In this document: piece after piece, positions 33,239 to 44,598 of the stretch | How positions within the stretch are numbered: position 1 is the stretch's first letter | Layout: each line of letters starts with the position of its first letter | DNA from: Agapanthus africanus | Lineage: Eukaryota > Streptophyta > Magnoliopsida > Asparagales > Amaryllidaceae | Assembly (NCBI GenBank): GCA_030015575.1 | Contig: JASDDO010000016.1 | Location: 108,271,241 to 108,335,240 of the forward strand | Length of the DNA: 64,000 nt | Reading direction: 5' to 3' | Program-made: the position numbers and the translations under genes | Notes under the pieces: generated by a model | What the model saw: only the letters and a program-made list of their open reading frames with translations | Databases searched by the model: none | What the model was told of the DNA's origin: nothing

Positions 33239-33680
33239 ATTCAATCATATCCCTTCATCATTTTTCAAGAGCTGTGTTCTTGTAACATGTGGGCTCCTCT
33301 GGAATCTACAGAATTTGGAAATCTTCTCGTGGTTGCTGCCAGACTTGGTCCCTAAGTTTTGATTCTTAATTAGGCAAGTTTTCTTCAACAACTTGATTTG
33401 CTTGATTCTAGTCTTTGAAAAATTCTGCACACTTGGAAAAATTCTGCACAACAACTCAAATAATATTTAGTAGACTTAGTTCTACTAGGATTAGGTCAAT
33501 GAATTTATTTGCATACATTTTCCTACCAAATGCTAATTAAAATATATTAAAACATAGAAAATAGTGTTTTTACACATAAACCCTCATATGTATAATATAT
33601 TATAATAAAGTCCTTTTTTAATATGAAAATGGTAGGAAAAATGTAATACAAATGTGCAGTTTTATTAACAGAACACATAT

Positions 33681-34684
33681 CTCATATGCGCACCACATCG
33701 TTTCGCCTGGACTAGGCAACTCCATTGTGGGACTCTAAGACTCGTCAATAAGCCGGAAGTGGGTGATGATCATATCAAGCACCCCCAAGCCGCAAGCGGT
33801 CTGCTAAACGTAACGACCACCCGGGTGTTGAGCGATCAGAAGAAAACAAGCGAACCTGTTACAACTCCCGTGGAGCCAACCGGCAACACTACCGTACAGT
33901 CCGGTCTCTTCGTCAGATATGTTGCATGTCAAGTCTAGGGATGGTAACGTCGACCCCAATAACTCAATAGTCGTGCCGATGAATGGTCTATAACAGATCG
34001 AGAAACTACTGATAACACTTATCAGGAAATCTCAACAGCCCTGGCCAGGGACTTACTGATATAACCAGTCGAGCACAGCACAACATCAACTCCCAATACC
34101 GGGAGAGACGAAACCCCTCCTATCGCTCATCGCCTTCGTATGTCTCGGGACTGTACCTAACGGCCACCTGTTTGCACGACTCAGTAGAGCCATGGTAGGG
34201 TGGTAATCAAAGTACAGTGGGAGAACACACAAGACTCTATGACGATCTCGGGTCTACAGACTAACATGCACCAGTGTCACCTGAGAACTGCTATCCGACG
34301 ATAGATATAATTCCATATACAAGTTCTCGGTGAGTCCGTCCAGTGTACCCAGTCACCACTGAGCACCCATATACGATCTCGATGTCAAACATCGATGAAT
34401 GTGGGAACATCCATCGCCCATCATATGGGTCTAGTATCATATACGCTAGTCTACTCTGGTATATCGATGCCCCGTCTCGATATACCTACGACTAGGGACA
34501 TTTCAGGATATGCTTATAAACTACAGATGTCCCACTAGTATGATCTCCATCATAATCACAGTAGTCAAGCCTATATCCTCAGGGCTTTATCAACATGTGT
34601 GAATGAATAAAAGCATGATCAAATCGACATGTTAAATAAAGAAGAACCAGATAGCATACTATCATGTCGAGCAAGAATGTATAC

Positions 34685-34739
<55 letters not shown>

Positions 34740-34796
34740 TTGTATAAATACATCCACTATCATATAATGGCCTCTAGGGCATACATATATCCAACA
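33681..34796 (-). repeat. 3' LTR of Copia-3, second part
   Basis: This continues the LTR from 25442 and ends CATATATCCAACA; the polypurine tract follows, inverted. It aligns over its length with the solo LTR 59080-60158. Confidence 0.87.
34688..34735. repeat. (TA)n microsatellite
   Basis: About 24 uninterrupted TA units lie in the Copia-3 LTR. The related solo LTR (near 60090) lacks them, so the expansion is specific to this copy. Confidence 0.9.
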
Positions 34797-34810
34797 ATCT
34801 CCCACTTGCA

Positions 34811-36037
34811 CTAAAGCCTGTTATTGGCGTATCTCATACCCAACATCTCAAAAAGTCGCTCATGCTGCGGCTGAGGGAGGGCCTTAGTGAGTGGATCCGC
34901 GGTGTTATTCTTTGTTTCTACTCTCCTAATCTCGATCTCGCGGCGATCTACAATCTTACGGATCAAATGAAAGCGCCTCAGGATGTGTCTGGACCGCTGA
35001 TGGGACCTGGGCCATAGCTCCATTATTATCACAATACAATGGTATTGGATCAAAAATGGTTGGAACTACTCCTAGATCCGAGACGAACTTCCTCATCCAG
35101 ACGGCTTCCTTGGTGGCATCATTCGCAGCAACGTACTCAGCCTCCATCGTAGAGTCTGAAACGGTATGCTGTTTGGAACGCTTCCAACTTACCGCCCCTC
35201 TATTGAGGGTAAATACAAACCCAGAGATATATTTGCTGTCGTCCTTATCGCTCTAGAAGCTCGAATCGGTAAAGGCCTCCATTTGGAGATCTCCATTACC
35301 ATACACCAAGAACAATTTCTTAGTCCTTCGCAAGTACTTAAGAATGTTCTTCACAGCTACCGAGTGATTCTCCCCTGGGTTGGATTGATACCTACTGCCG
35401 AAGCATAGGGTATAATGCTCATGCGAGCTTTCTCTTCATCGGTCTTTGGGCAAGAGTCCTTGGAGAGAGTGACCCCATGGCAAGCGGGTAAGGCACCCCG
35501 CTTGGAGTCTTCCATACTAAACTTTTTTAGGATGGTGTTGGTGTACCTGGTTTGGGACAATCCCAATAACCTCTTGGATCTATCCCTATAGATCCTAATG
35601 CCCAGAATGTACATGGCATCACCCATGTCCTTGATGGAGAACCTTAGTGATAATAAAGATTTGACCGACTGTAGCATAGGAATATCATTTCCTATCAGAA
35701 GAATGTCATCCACGTACAATACGAGGAATGTGACAGCTCTCCCTACAGCCTTCTTATAAACACAAGGTTCATCTGGATTTTTGATGAAATCAAACTCTTT
35801 GATAACATCATCGAAACAGATGTTCCAACTCCGTGATGCCCGCTTTAACCCATATATGGATTTAAGCAATCTACATGCTTTCCCGCTGCTCCCACTGTCA
35901 ATGAAGCCCTCTGGCTGATCCATATAAACGCATTCTTCTAAATCTCCAGTTAGAAATGTCGTTTTAACGTCCATCTGCCAGATTTCATAGTCGTAGTGAG
36001 CAGCAATAGCAAGTAGGATCCAAATGGATTTAAGCAT
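34811..36037 (-). pseudogene. Copia-3 reverse transcriptase and RNase H
   Basis: In element sense the frame from 36037 holds MLKSIWILLAIAAHYDYEIW, MDVKTTFL, ASRSWNICFDD, the polymerase motif YVDD (about 35715) and YILGIRIYRDRSKR. After IIPYASAVG a 67-bp segment, equal in length to the Copia-1 stretch encoding about 22 residues around IMYAMLCTRSDVAY, is missing (junction near 35397) and the frame shifts. RNase H motifs MEAEYVAAND, CDNNGA and NTADPLTKALPQ follow down to 34811. RNase H is separated from RT by the deletion and further stops. Confidence 0.85.
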
Positions 36038-36039
36038 GG

Positions 36040-37378
36040 CTACGGGAGAAAAAGTCTCGTCATAGCCAAATCTGGTCTTTGACGAAAACCCTTCGCCACA
36101 AGTCTTGCCTTATAGATCTCTACCTGCCCAACTACACCAATCTTTCTTTTAAAGATCCATTTGCACCCGATAAGTTTTACCCCAGGGGGTACAACGTCCA
36201 AAGTGCAAACTTTTTTGGTGTACATAGACTCCATTTCGGATCTCATGGCATCCAGCCAGTTCACAGAGTCTCCACTCGTGATAGCTTGCTGGAAGCTGGT
36301 AGGATCATCATCCTCCATGATGCAGTCTTCTCTGTCACCATCAATGAGGAAACCGTAGTACCTCTTCGGTGGGCGAGAAGTCCTACCAGACCTACGGAGT
36401 GGTCGAGGTTCATCAGTTTCTATTGCAACAGCCAGTTCAAGCAAGTCGTCATTTGTAGTTTGTGTTTCCAGAACCTCTTCTAGATCCACCACATTGCCAT
36501 CAGCTTTATCTGTGAAAAACTCTTTTTCCAAGAATGTGGCATACTGAGAAACAAACACCTTTTGTTCCTCCTTGTGGTAGAATAGATATCCATAAGAATT
36601 CTTTGGATACCCCACAAAATTACACATGACTGACCATGTCTCGAGTTTGTCCGGATTCTGCTTTTTAACATAGGCCGGGCAACCCCAAATCTTAATTCTC
36701 TTAAGAGATGGTCTCTTCCCATGCCATATCTCATATGGCGTGGTAGACACGGTTTTGGTTGGGACCCTGTTCAGTAGAAATGCTGCAGTCTCCAATGCAT
36801 GCCCCCAAAATGAGACAGGTAACTCAGCATCACTCATCATGTAATAGGGTCTGATTCCGTCGTTCAGACACACCGTTGTGCTGTGGTGTGTAAGGAGGAG
36901 TGAGTTGAGAGAGAATCCCATTCTCTTTTAGGATGTTTGCAAATTCAATACTGAGGTACTCCCCGCCTCGATCTGATCGAAGCATTTTGATACTCAAGCC
37001 GGTTTGTTTTTCTACTTCGAGTTTATATTCAGTGAATTTCTCGAAAGCTTCGGATTTGTGCTTTAATAAAAATACATGACCGAATCTAGAGAAATCGTCA
37101 GTGATAGTAATGAAGTATGAAAAACCGCGTCTAGCCTGTGTAGACATTGGCCCACATACATCACTATGTATAAGGCCAAGGAGCTCGGTAGCTCTTTCTC
37201 CGTGTCCAGTAAACGGAGTTTTGGTCATTTTACCCTTGATACAAGACTGGCAAGTCGCATAAGATTTATATTCAAAAGAGTTTAAATATCCATCTTTATG
37301 TAACTTGTTTAGTCTTGTTTCGTTAATATGACCAAGTCTACAGTGCCAAAGAAAAGCTTCATTTATTTCTGAAAGTTT
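36040..37378 (-). pseudogene. Copia-3 integrase and RT N-terminus
   Basis: Sense order starts at the pre-integrase WHCRLGH (about 37345) with CQSCIKGKM, directly after an in-frame TGA (37379-37381) that ends the gag-protease frame. The integrase core has HSDVCGPM, TDDFSRFG, SDRGGEYLS and PPYTPQHNGVSERRN. An indel near 36850 moves the frame. The C-terminal region has SFWGHALETAAFLLNRVPTK and RPPKRYYGF, then the RT start with GCKWIFKRK and YKARLVAKGFRQRP. One base is missing near 36068. Only these few lesions separate this part from an open frame. Confidence 0.85.
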
Positions 37379-38641
37379 TCATTTATTAGTGTGTTGTATG
37401 CTGAAAACTGTGTGTTGATTTAGGACGTATATCCCGTTATTAAGCGTACCATACCCAACCAACATTTGATTCAGGTGAATGTTCATAACATTGTTCTGCA
37501 ATACAAAATTATATCCTTCATTGTCTAACAAAGAAACGGATATTATATTACAAAGCATACTAGGTAAAAAGTAACATGGGTTCAAAACCAATATACACCC
37601 AGACGGCAACCCCAAATGATACTCTCCCACTGCGACTGTATGTACATTGGAACCATTTCCAACGCGGAGAGTATGGTCACCTGTCTTCAAAACCTTGCTA
37701 TTTCTCAGCCCCTGCATAGAATTGCAAATGTGAGAACCAGAACCGGTATCTAATACCCAGGAAGCAGAGTTTATTGAAAAACAGTTTTCTGTCACAAACA
37801 CACCTGAAGCGGAAGCATCCCCATGCTTCTTCTTAAGATTTAAGTACTCCGTACAGTTGCGCTTCCAATGTTCTGTTTTGTGGCAGTGATAACATTCCTC
37901 TTTCCCCGATTCTCCAGCTTTGAACTTATCCTTTCCCTTAACCTTTTTAACTCCACCCCTAAGCTTGGTGGGCTTCTTCTTCATCTTTCCCTTGGCCTTA
38001 GCCATTGGGCGAGAAGAGAAAGATTGCCCAACACTCAAAACGGGAGTTTTCACTAATTTCAGTGTGCTCCCTGCACTACTTAACATATTAAGGAGTTCAG
38101 GTAATTTCTTCTCCATGTTGTGCATGTTGAAGTTAACTATAAATTGACCAAAGGTGGAGGGGAGGGACTGCAGAATAATATCCGTATATTGTTCATTGTC
38201 CATTGTCCATCCAAGGACCTCAAGCTCTTCTATGAGAGCTATCATCTTCAGAACATGGTCTCCTACTGGTGTGCCAGGGGCCATTCGCATCTGAAACAAT
38301 TTTTTTGATGCTTCGTATCGTAATACGCGGGATTGCTCTCCATACAACTCCTTTGTATGGAGGAATATGGCGTGAATGTCCATATTCTCATGCTGCTTTT
38401 GATGTGTGTTATCCATCGATACAAGCGCGAGGCATTTGGCCGTGGCACAGTCAGCGTCCCATGTCTTGCGGATTTCAATATCCGCAACTGAGGATTTTGG
38501 ACCTGTGACGGGCGGGGCTGGAGCCGTGATGACATATGATACTTTATCATAAGTCAAGGCAATGTTCAGATTCCTCAGCCAGTCTTTATAATTGGTCTCA
38601 TTCAGTTTATTTTTATCTAGTAGAAGCTTGAGTCCTGTCAT
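37379..38641 (-). CDS. Copia-3 Gag-protease
   Basis: An open frame of 420 codons starts from ATG at 38639-38641 (MTGLKLLLDKNKLNETNYK). The first about 210 residues are the Ty1-copia Gag (Angela/BARE type, with NYKDWLRNLNIAL and LHTKELYGEQSR). A basic stretch and the zinc knuckle CYHCHKTEHWKRNC (CX2CX4HX4C) follow; Glu replaces the usual Gly before His. The aspartic protease has DTGSGSHICN and VGEYHLGLPSG. The frame ends with TGA (37379-37381) where relatives read through into the pre-integrase domain, probably a CGA-to-TGA change. Gag makes the virus-like particle and protease matures the polyprotein. It is the only intact Gag among the copia elements here. Confidence 0.87.
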   Translation of the reverse strand: MTGLKLLLDKNKLNETNYKDWLRNLNIALTYDKVSYVITAPAPPVTGPKSSVADIEIRKTWDADCATAKCLALVSMDNTHQKQHENMDIHAIFLHTKELYGEQSRVLRYEASKKLFQMRMAPGTPVGDHVLKMIALIEELEVLGWTMDNEQYTDIILQSLPSTFGQFIVNFNMHNMEKKLPELLNMLSSAGSTLKLVKTPVLSVGQSFSSRPMAKAKGKMKKKPTKLRGGVKKVKGKDKFKAGESGKEECYHCHKTEHWKRNCTEYLNLKKKHGDASASGVFVTENCFSINSASWVLDTGSGSHICNSMQGLRNSKVLKTGDHTLRVGNGSNVHTVAVGEYHLGLPSGCILVLNPCYFLPSMLCNIISVSLLDNEGYNFVLQNNVMNIHLNQMLVGYGTLNNGIYVLNQHTVFSIQHTNK

Positions 38642-39090
38642 TGGTATCTGCCATTAAGAGAGAGAAAAGAATACACTCAGCGAAAGCTCTTGCAAAGATC
38701 AGATTGGTTATTATCTTGTCTAATCGATGTCTCCCACTGCTTTAATCAAGTTTTTCTTTCAAACCTTAAAAAGAAAACGAGCCAGGATTAATTACAGTCT
38801 ACAACTTCGCTAACCGTTCAGCCAGGCCAGTGTCGGTACTTGAGGGAGGTTCCCCGTGCTTTCGCACGGACCTAATTAAAGTAAACCTCGTCTTTCCAGA
38901 GGCGTAGCCCCGTTAACACCTTTCTAGACACCTAATGGGTTAGCTAATTGTAAACTGCAAAACTCTCCTGGGAGAAACTATTGCCCACAGTGGGATCGGG
39001 ATCCAACCATCATATGCAAGGTATGCAATCTCATTGCAAATTTCAACTATTGAAATTACCGATGTGGTTTTTACCCCTAGTACATATGAC

Positions 39091-39273
39091 CTTAACTATG
39101 GTCAACAAATCATAAGTACTAGTCAAGTTCTACCCGTCATTTCTTGATTAATTAGACCCACTCAAATGACCCATAACTATGGTCAACAAAGTCACATGAA
39201 TGTCCTAATTAATCTGCATCATATGCAGTGTAGCACTTAGCTACCGTACACTACGCCTTAACTATAGTCAACA
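39091..39273 (-). other. Three-hairpin array in Copia-3 leader
   Basis: CTTAACTATGGTCAAC at about 39091, CATAACTATGGTCAAC at about 39171 and CTTAACTATAGTCAAC at about 39257 are spaced like the arrays in the sister elements. Each can form a short stem when G-U pairs are allowed. Confidence 0.55.
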
Positions 39274-40500
39274 AACGTAGCACGAATACTAAGTACTCTA
39301 CTTCCTAAAATGACGTTGGGTTGCGGATGATTTTTAATAAAATCTTTAACGCTTTGAACTTGATATCGTCGTACAATCAAATGGTTTTCAAAAGGAGTGT
39401 CTTGAGCTCCGCAGTTTTGAAATATAGCTTTTTCATAAAGAGCCGAGTGGTTTTCAAATCTGATTCTACAACATCTTTTTAGGTTTATTTTCTTTACATT
39501 AATCATATTAATGTAGCCCCATCATTTAAGTCCTTAAGCCAACCACAGAAAAGAAACGAAAATACAACGTACGCTTATGCCATCCGCATTCGCCGCAATG
39601 TTCCGTTATGCACCGTTAGGTTACTTAACTAACGGCACACCGGGACGGGACTAGCGCGGGTGTAAAACATAAGCATCGTCTACTATATATCTCATATATA
39701 ATATATCATTCGTCTCAGATATCACATCATAGTATACAGGCAGTAGAAACACAGATATAATATGGGATATACTAGGATGTCCGTATTTAGTATTTAGCCA
39801 ATCAATAGAAAATACGGATTCCACAGTCACGATGAATAGCCAAGCCCACACCCCTAGACCCCTACGAGAGTGGCAAGCGACCCTACCAATTCTGGAGTTT
39901 AGGAGACCCGGTCTCGACTCCTCGAGATGACCTCCCACTGAACCCCAGAACCCGGTCACTTGTGCTCCCCTCCTTGGGTCTATCCTAATGCGGAAAAGTA
40001 AATAATATACAACACCGGTGACATCAACCTCAACCCGGAAGTGCCCCAAATAAAAGAATATTATATTACATTTGAATTTTACATGAATGAAAAGAAAACT
40101 CTCATCTCACATAAAAAAAACTCGGCCATTCAATCGCGACAATCCCGCACATCATATCTTAGCAACACATAATATCATATATCATCAACGTAAGTAAGTA
40201 TGCGTACCCCGATTGTCGTTGATGTATAGCAACGAAACCGGCGATATGCGACATACTACACTTACGGTCACAGAAAATAAAGTGTAAAACTACAACATTT
40301 GGTATCCACAATCACTTTAGACATCGCAAATCCGAAATATCGCATACTTCGCATTTCATTCCTAACTATATGAATTCCACATATTGTATCACATTCCAGA
40401 TAAATAGACAGTATTAAACTTTCCGATCGAATAATCAAATACCCAAGATTTCCTTAATAGCTCAACACTTGAGCGGAGTTCAAAAATCCTGGAACATGTC

Positions 40501-40573
40501 ACAGTAGCAGCGGTCCAGCCGTAGAAGGGTCAAGCCAACGCCTCACATGTGGCACGCCGTACTGCCCCAAACC
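40501..40573 (-). other. Highly conserved leader block (Copia-3 copy)
   Basis: This 73-bp block differs from Copia-2 19582-19654 at one position by eye. Neighbouring leader sequence shows more substitutions and indels. Confidence 0.6.
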
Positions 40574-40926
40574 TTAAGATTTAAAGGCAGTTCAGACGGT
40601 CACATAATCGAGTTAAGGTTTGTGTTCTTCTAGAGGGTCCACCACGTTACTTGCACATATTTCCGAAAGATTTAAACTCGAGAAAAATTTCAACACATGA
40701 AAGTTTTTCGTACCAGGAAAAAGTGAGTTAATGATATCCGTTCGAACTTTTTAATACTTTCTAAATTACCCGAAAAAAGCATGAAATTAAATATTCCGAT
40801 CGAATCAACGAATCCAAAATAATCTCCAGAACACTCAACACTTGAGACAGATTAAAAATACCCAAAAATATGTACAAGAATTTCTGGACATTACTGTACA
40901 AAAATGATAAAATATTGCTTCGGTAC

Positions 40927-40973
40927 GGCCGCGGATCAGCGGCCCAAGCAGGGTATGGCCGCGGTTCCGCGGC
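40927..40973 (-). promoter_or_regulatory. Paired GC palindromes in Copia-3 leader
   Basis: GGCCGCGGATCAGCGGCC (40927-40944, one mismatch) and GGCCGCGGTTCCGCGGC (40957-40973) lie about 190-230 nt after the primer site. The spacer CAAGCAGGGTAT is close to the GP2 LTR spacer, and an outer GTACGG repeat flanks the pair. Confidence 0.7.
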
Positions 40974-41157
40974 GGTTTGTACGGAATATGGTATCGTTTT
41001 ATACAGAAATGCTTAGATTTGCCTGCTGAATTTTTTAAGTATTTTTAATTCTGAAAAAACACAGTTTTAAAAAATTGTCCAGAGAAGGGTTGAAATGCGT
41101 ATTTCGTGGTTCGATCGGAGTTTTAACTTCGCCTAAACGTCGCTTAAGGCTCTAGCT

Positions 41158-41169
41158 TGGCTCTGATAC
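41158..41169 (-). other. Primer-binding site of Copia-3, cut by Tek1
   Basis: In sense orientation this is GTATCAGAGCCA, the body of an initiator-tRNA-Met site missing its first two bases. Tek1 begins at 41170, and the five bases GATAC (41165-41169) would be its left target copy. Confidence 0.75.
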
Positions 41170-42126
41170 TGTAACACTTTGGATTTCCGTTTGAATGTCT
41201 TTCGTGATAATTAGTGATCGTACGTGTTATTATATATATGTGTTCCTAGGATTATTAGTCATATTTAGTAGTGTTTGCATATTGGGAATTTTCTTGTGCT
41301 GGTGCACACTTGCACACTTAGCCATTTTTGAGACTTAGGGTTTTTGGTAGCATGTTAACCATTTTTCTTGTGTTGCATGGTTGTTATTTCCCCCACCATT
41401 TTAACCTAAACAAAACCCCATTTTATAATTCAAATCCTAATAAACAAATGAGCATGGCGTTATGTATGAAACTTTGACTTTTTAACCTCTTTTCTTCTCT
41501 CTTCTCTCTCTTTCCCTCATTCTGAATCCAGCAGCAATTCCAGCAGCCAAAAACCCCCATCTTCCTCCATATTCTCTTCTCTTTTCATTCCCCTTTGATC
41601 CATACAGAAAACCCTATACTTATCAACTCATTTTCTTCACAAAACCATGGAAAAGTGAGGTTTTTGCGGTGTTCAAAGGAAAATATGCACACTTGAGGGG
41701 AAAAACTGAGACTTTTGGTGTTTTATAAGGTCTTTAGAAGGTATAAACTCATGTCTTAACCCCTTTTTCCATAACTTGTAGTATTATTTAGTAAAAATCT
41801 CATTTTTGTGCATTTTTGGTGATATTTAAGGATATTTGTGATTCACATGTTAGATTAGGGTTTTGTTAGTTGTGTTAGCTCTATTATGTGTTATTAGAGC
41901 TATCTTAGGCCAAGTTTTGTTTCAGTTTGCACAAAAATACCCTAAAGTTCCATTTTAGTGCAAAGTGTGGATTTTAACTAGAAATAAGGCCCTGTAGGAT
42001 CTGCTGCTACCCGAGACATTTTAGAGTAAAACTAGATGTTACTGTAGCATGTATGGGGGGTATGGAGTGCACACACCAAACCTGGGAGCCCAATTCCCAA
42101 TTGAGGCCGCCGAAATATTCATTCTA

Positions 42127-42142
42127 GCCGCAATTTGCGGCC
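42127..42142 (+). promoter_or_regulatory. Near-palindrome and TATA region in Tek1 LTR
   Basis: GCCGCAATTTGCGGCC has 8-bp arms around a central T in the 3' LTR version (62941-62957). It sits about 70 bp upstream of TATATA (about 42209-42214, and TATATATAG at 63022-63030 in the other LTR). This is a promoter-type arrangement similar in position to GP2. Confidence 0.5.
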
Positions 42143-42810
42143 AGATGGGGGTGCTTTGGGTTGGGGTTTGGGGTGTAGGTGTCTGCTGCTATGTGGGTTG
42201 TTTTGAGATATATAGTTTTACAATATCTTTCCTGTATCACAATCTGTAGGTGATTACCTATTTTCCCGTATTTTCAATCTTTCGCGACACGCGTGATACG
42301 TGTGTGTGGGTTTGGGGTTTCTGTGTATCGCGACGCGTCGGAGTGGTTTCAGGCGCGTAACCACACGTTTTAGCGTATCGCACACGCGCGCTTGGTTCGC
42401 GACACGAGTTACTAGTTCGGCTTTATTGTCGCGTTTGTGTGACTTCAAGCTTACATGTGATATATTGTGTAATTCTAGGTTCGCAGGCAAGTACGGCAGA
42501 CGCCGCGCAGAAGGGGAAACAAGTTGTTGGCTATACCTAGCAAGAGACTACGGTGGGTAGATTTCATATCTACGTGGATATCGCCCGCAAGGCGTTCTAC
42601 GTCAGGGCTGATAGGACCTTATAGTTTCCTTTGTATACCTTGACTATTCATGGCTACTATTTAGTGCATGATGCACTCCCTGCTATTTGGATATAAACTA
42701 GAATTGATAGAACACCGCACCATTACTAACGGTCCATGTTGCACGAGCACTATCCTGCATGTTACACACACACCGTTAGTAATTGCCATGACACTCACAC
42801 TGTAGAATTT

Positions 42811-43450
42811 ACATCGGATCATCATATTGTAGCTCATCTATATGTGACTTGACATGCTATTCATACTTGATGCCTATATCACATCGGATCATCATATTGT
42901 ATCTCATCTATATGTGACTTGACATGCTATTCATACTAGATGCCTATATCACATCGGATCATCATATTGTAGCTCATCTATATGTGGCTTGACATGCTAT
43001 TCATACTTGATGCCTATATCACATCGGATCATCATATTATAGCTCATCTATATGTGGCTTGACATGCTATTCATACTTGATGCCTATATCACATCGGATC
43101 ATCATATTGTAGCTCATCTATATGTGACTTGACATGCTATTCATACTTGATGCCTATATCAATCGGATCATCATATTGTAGCTCATCTATATGTGGCTTG
43201 ACATGCTATTCATACTTGATGCCTATATCACATCGGATCATCATATTGTAGCTCATCTATATGTGGCTTGACATGCTATTCATACTTGATGCCTATATCA
43301 CATGGGATCATCATATTGTAGCTCATCTATATGTGACTTGACATGCTATTCATACTTGATGCCTATATCACATTGGATCAGTATATTGTAGCTTATCTAT
43401 ATGTGACTTGACATGATATTTATATTTGACGCACATATCATATCGGATCA
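42811..43450 (+). repeat. 70-bp tandem repeat array in Tek1 5' LTR
   Basis: About nine head-to-tail units begin ACATCGGATCATCATATTG. Most are 70 bp, one is 69 bp (from 43161), and the last is diverged. Units alternate between GTGACTTG and GTGGCTTG variants. Being an array without unique spacers, it is not CRISPR. It recurs in the 3' LTR from 63626. Confidence 0.92.
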
Positions 43451-44598
43451 TTGACTTGCATTTTGGTTTGGATTACATGTGATTTCTGGATTTGGGAACC
43501 GTGGCTATTGCAAATATGTAATCATTTGAAAACCCGGTTCCCTTGATATGATATTTCGGTGCGTCCACCATGTGTTTTCTCGGTGCTAGAGTGATATATG
43601 TGAACCCGAATCGAGGAGCTGGTTGAGACCGATTACGGATACATGGTGGACCCGGTATGGTACCCCGGGACGAGAACGGTTTCGCTGTGCAGTAGACGGT
43701 GAGCCTGGCAGAGGGACTACTACCTACCGGTGATTGGTTGGACCTGACAGTTATCCGGAGGGTGCTGATCAGAGTCGATAGATGGATGCGAGGTGATCCG
43801 TACTGCCGGGGCTGAGGGCCGATACCGCAGACGGAGCCCGTGGGCTGACCCGGACTAACGGGGCCCGATGGATGAGGATTTGCGTGTCGATGCTGGACAC
43901 GGGTATTTATGATATTTGGGTGCCGATGTTGAGCACTCGGGATTCTCAGAGATGTACAGGATTTGAGGGCCGATGAGAGTGCCGGCGCCTGAGCTATTTG
44001 GGGGATCTGGGTGCATTGATGGACACCGATTATATATTCCACGTTGACATTCCGTATAGATATTATATTGCCCATGCTCAGCATTTACTTTTGTACCTCA
44101 TCCTGTAGTTACATTACCTGATAGAGTACTTGCATGATTATTGCACATACTGCTTATCACATATTGATATCATCTGTTGGCATATGATAGAGTAGCGCAG
44201 TACGTGCATGCTCGCGATTACCTTTATATGTTATCTCTATTCACGAGTTGGCAACTCACCCCCGTTGTGCCACAGTGTTTGCAGGTTGCCCTTCGGAGTA
44301 GTCGCGGCAGGCTGTGGTTGCATCTTTTGACACAGATACCCCCATAGTTGGTGTACTAGCTCTTTTGCTGATAGGTGGTTTTTGTGCGGTATCTGTTTAT
44401 CTTTCAGTATGTACATTGTTGTATCTAGTATTCTCCATCTACCATGTATGTATTTGACTTAGAGACAGTGTGAGGACGATGATGTATTATATTTGTATTC
44501 TGGTGTCGAGCTCGTTGTGAGCCGACTGTTCTTACAGTTTATCCTATCTGTGATATTCCCACTTATGGATCTTGATCTTCGCTACGGCGTCGTATATT

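Larger units (their letters stand above)
25443..33675 (-). mobile_element. GP2: complete Athila-like Gag-protease-only element, TSD CATAT
   Basis: The complete element is 8.2 kb, with LTRs of 1460 bp (25443-26902) and 1459 bp (32217-33675) and target copies CATAT (25438-25442 and 33676-33680). In sense order it has 5' LTR, tRNA-Asp primer site, leader of about 940 bp, broken Gag-protease, 1421 bp noncoding, polypurine tract and 3' LTR. No RT, RNase H or integrase remnant is recognisable, as in GP1. It lies in the LTR of Copia-3. Confidence 0.93.
32217..33675 (-). repeat. 5' LTR of GP2
   Basis: This 1459-bp LTR is the partner of 25443-26902 and is followed by the target copy CATAT. Its terminal base pattern is TAATTGATACG where the other LTR has TGATTGATACG, one change in the terminal dinucleotide. 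Confidence 0.92.
38642..41157 (-). other. Leader of Copia-3
   Basis: This is about 2.5 kb of noncoding sequence. From the primer side it holds the palindrome pair (40927-40973), the 73-bp conserved block (40501-40573), sequence similar to Copia-2 18300-18900, and the three-hairpin array (about 39091, 39169 and 39257). The duplicated GGTCACTCCC block of its relatives is missing; a deletion near 39390-39440 would explain this. Confidence 0.72.
24450..41169 (-). mobile_element. Copia-3: gag-containing Angela-like element, interrupted by GP2
   Basis: The minus-strand element has its 3' LTR at left (24450-25442 plus 33681-34796), pol and gag (34811-38641), leader (38642-41157) and part of its primer site (41158-41169), where Tek1 is inserted. 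The 5' LTR should lie right of Tek1, beyond the window. It is the only copia element here with a gag gene and the best-preserved pol. Left target candidate AATAC (24445-24449) cannot be checked. Confidence 0.9.
41170..44598 (+). repeat. 5' LTR of Tek1, first part
   Basis: It begins TGTAACACTTTGG and matches the 3' LTR from 61985 base for base apart from scattered changes. It contains a near-palindrome (42127-42142), a TATA box (about 42209), and a 70-bp tandem array (42811-43450). It is cut by Copia-4, with target ATATT at 44594-44598. An antisense open frame of about 200 codons at 43473-44084 shows no domain and I regard it as incidental. Confidence 0.9.

Noticed and set aside
42811-43450. 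Possible CRISPR-like array
   Set aside because: Units are contiguous 70-bp repeats without unique spacers, inside a plant LTR. It is an ordinary tandem repeat.
43473-44084. Antisense frame of about 200 codons in Tek1 5' LTR
   Set aside because: It has no domain and low-complexity composition, lies in a GC-richer LTR stretch, and the equivalent part of the 3' LTR is outside the window so it cannot be tested.
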